A stretch of 64,000 nt of DNA, taken from positions 188,659 to 252,658 of the forward strand of contig NZ_LMSG01000012.1 of assembly GCF_001428335.1 (NCBI RefSeq), in the 5' to 3' direction. Below the pieces are notes generated by a model. That model was given only the letters and a program-made list of their open reading frames with translations, did not search any database and had not been told where the DNA came from. Below, in pieces: positions 63,443 through 64,000 of the stretch. The stretch comes from Arthrobacter sp. Soil762 (GTDB lineage Bacteria > Actinomycetota > Actinomycetes > Actinomycetales > Micrococcaceae). A program made the translations under genes and the position numbers. The stretch's first letter is position 1; every line of letters starts with the position of its first letter.

Positions 63443-64000
63443 ATGCGGCTCATGATTGCCGGCGGCGGCGGATTCCGCGTGCCGCTTGTCTACCGGGCGT
63501 TGGCGTCCGGCGCGTTTGCGGGGCTGGTCAGCGAACTGGTGCTGTTCGACGTCGATCCCGCCCGCCTCAGCGCCATCAGCGCGGTTCTGCGCGCCATGCC
63601 CGAATCCGACGGCGGCCCCTACCGCGGCCCGAACGCAGGTGTCCAGCCCCCCGCCGTGCGCACCACCACGTCCCTGCCGGAGGCCCTGGCGGGTACCGAC
63701 CTGGTTTTCGCCGCCATCCGTCCCGGCGGTACGGCCGGCCGGATCAAGGACGAACGCGTGGCCCAGGACCTTGGCCTGCTAGGCCAGGAGACCACCGGCG
63801 CGGGCGGCATCTCGTACGCCCTGCGCACCATCCCAGAGATGCTGCACCTGGCGCGGCAGATGCGGGAGTTCTGCCCGGACGCCTGGCTGATCAACTTCAC
63901 CAACCCGGCCGGCATGGTCACCGAGGCCCTGCTGCCTGTCCTCGGCCGGAGGGTCATCGGGATCTGCGATTCGGCGGGCGGGCTGGTGCACCGGGCCGCG
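63443..64000 (+). CDS. GH4 family NAD-dependent glycosidase (6-phospho-beta-glucosidase-like), 5' part
   Basis: The first 186 residues of a glycoside hydrolase family 4 protein; the rest lies beyond the window. The N-terminal Rossmann strand is MRLMIAGGGGFRVPLVYRAL, followed by VLFDVDPARL, VFAAIRPGGTAGRIKDE, LLGQETTGAGGISYALRTIPEM and INFTNPAGMVTEAL. The cysteine in RVIGICDSAGG matches the metal-site Cys of the family. GH4 enzymes use NAD+ and Mn2+ and often act on phosphorylated disaccharides. ATG 63443 has TAGACT ending 7 nt upstream with no ribosome site. Confidence 0.9.
   Translation, partial: MRLMIAGGGGFRVPLVYRALASGAFAGLVSELVLFDVDPARLSAISAVLRAMPESDGGPYRGPNAGVQPPAVRTTTSLPEALAGTDLVFAAIRPGGTAGRIKDERVAQDLGLLGQETTGAGGISYALRTIPEMLHLARQMREFCPDAWLINFTNPAGMVTEALLPVLGRRVIGICDSAGGLVHRAA

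Overview
The window is a contiguous piece of chromosome from a high-GC actinobacterium, most likely a member of the Micrococcaceae close to Arthrobacter/Pseudarthrobacter. The reasons are the base composition, frequent GTG starts, many genes with a TANNNT -10 box only 6-7 nt before the start codon (leaderless transcripts), and gene orders shared with other Actinobacteria. Those shared orders are fmdB / 5-formyl-THF cyclo-ligase / galU / rimJ / SepX-GlpR-like and guaA...guaB3-guaB...groEL-groES...tsaD-rimI-tsaB-tsaE-alr. I see no insertion sequence, prophage, integrase, CRISPR array or rRNA. No stretch longer than 300 bases lacks a gene. The taxonomic call is inference from memory, not a database match.

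Layout. 1-5.8 kb: ispH (cut by the left edge) with a coupled membrane protein, exonuclease VII (xseA-xseB), a PPK2 polyphosphate kinase and an alanine-type aminotransferase. 5.9-9.4 kb: a four-gene osmoprotectant ABC importer operon joined by stop/start overlaps. 9.6-18.1 kb: a pirin, an N-acetylglucosamine-kinase-like ATPase, a LysR/MFS pair, an MFS transporter bracketed by two Lrp/AsnC regulators, a DUF1761 protein and a CorA magnesium transporter. 18.1-24.5 kb: an ABC-F protein, tRNA-Ala(CGC), a SepX/GlpR-like divisome protein, rimJ-like acetyltransferase, galU, 5-formyl-THF cyclo-ligase, an FmdB zinc ribbon and a SAF-domain protein.

24.5-41.2 kb: a 1368-residue SF1 helicase-like protein with a C-terminal endonuclease-like domain, then guaA, guaB3 and guaB in one direction. 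Between these lie a DUF3817 protein, SURF1, an orphan PTS IIA, glpD, a secreted subtilisin-like protease and an ABC exporter. 41.4-50.1 kb is accessory: an acyltransferase/SGNH protein, a DUF389 protein, a flavoprotein monooxygenase coupled to a small PQ-loop-like protein, a TPR-LuxR regulator, an ATP-dependent DNA ligase and a reductase. 50.2-52.4 kb: groES-groEL1 under a promoter set between two CIRCE operators. 52.4-58.0 kb: a small membrane protein, a THUMP-like methyltransferase, a shikimate-dehydrogenase-like enzyme, a GH3 lipoprotein and a GCS2 ligase. 58.0-62.2 kb: the tightly overlapped alr-tsaE-tsaB-rimI-tsaD operon for cell-wall D-alanine and the tRNA t6A modification. The right edge holds a PfkB sugar kinase diverging from a GH4 glycosidase that is cut by the window end.

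The observations most worth following are a ~60-nt structured repeat directly after the stop codons of both guaB and groEL with compensatory base changes; the helicase-like protein whose Walker A lysine is a glutamine; the widespread leaderless-promoter signature; a galU-rimJ junction with no room for the glp/moeA gene expected beside a SepX/GlpR homologue; and a ligase-reductase pair with composition unlike its surroundings.
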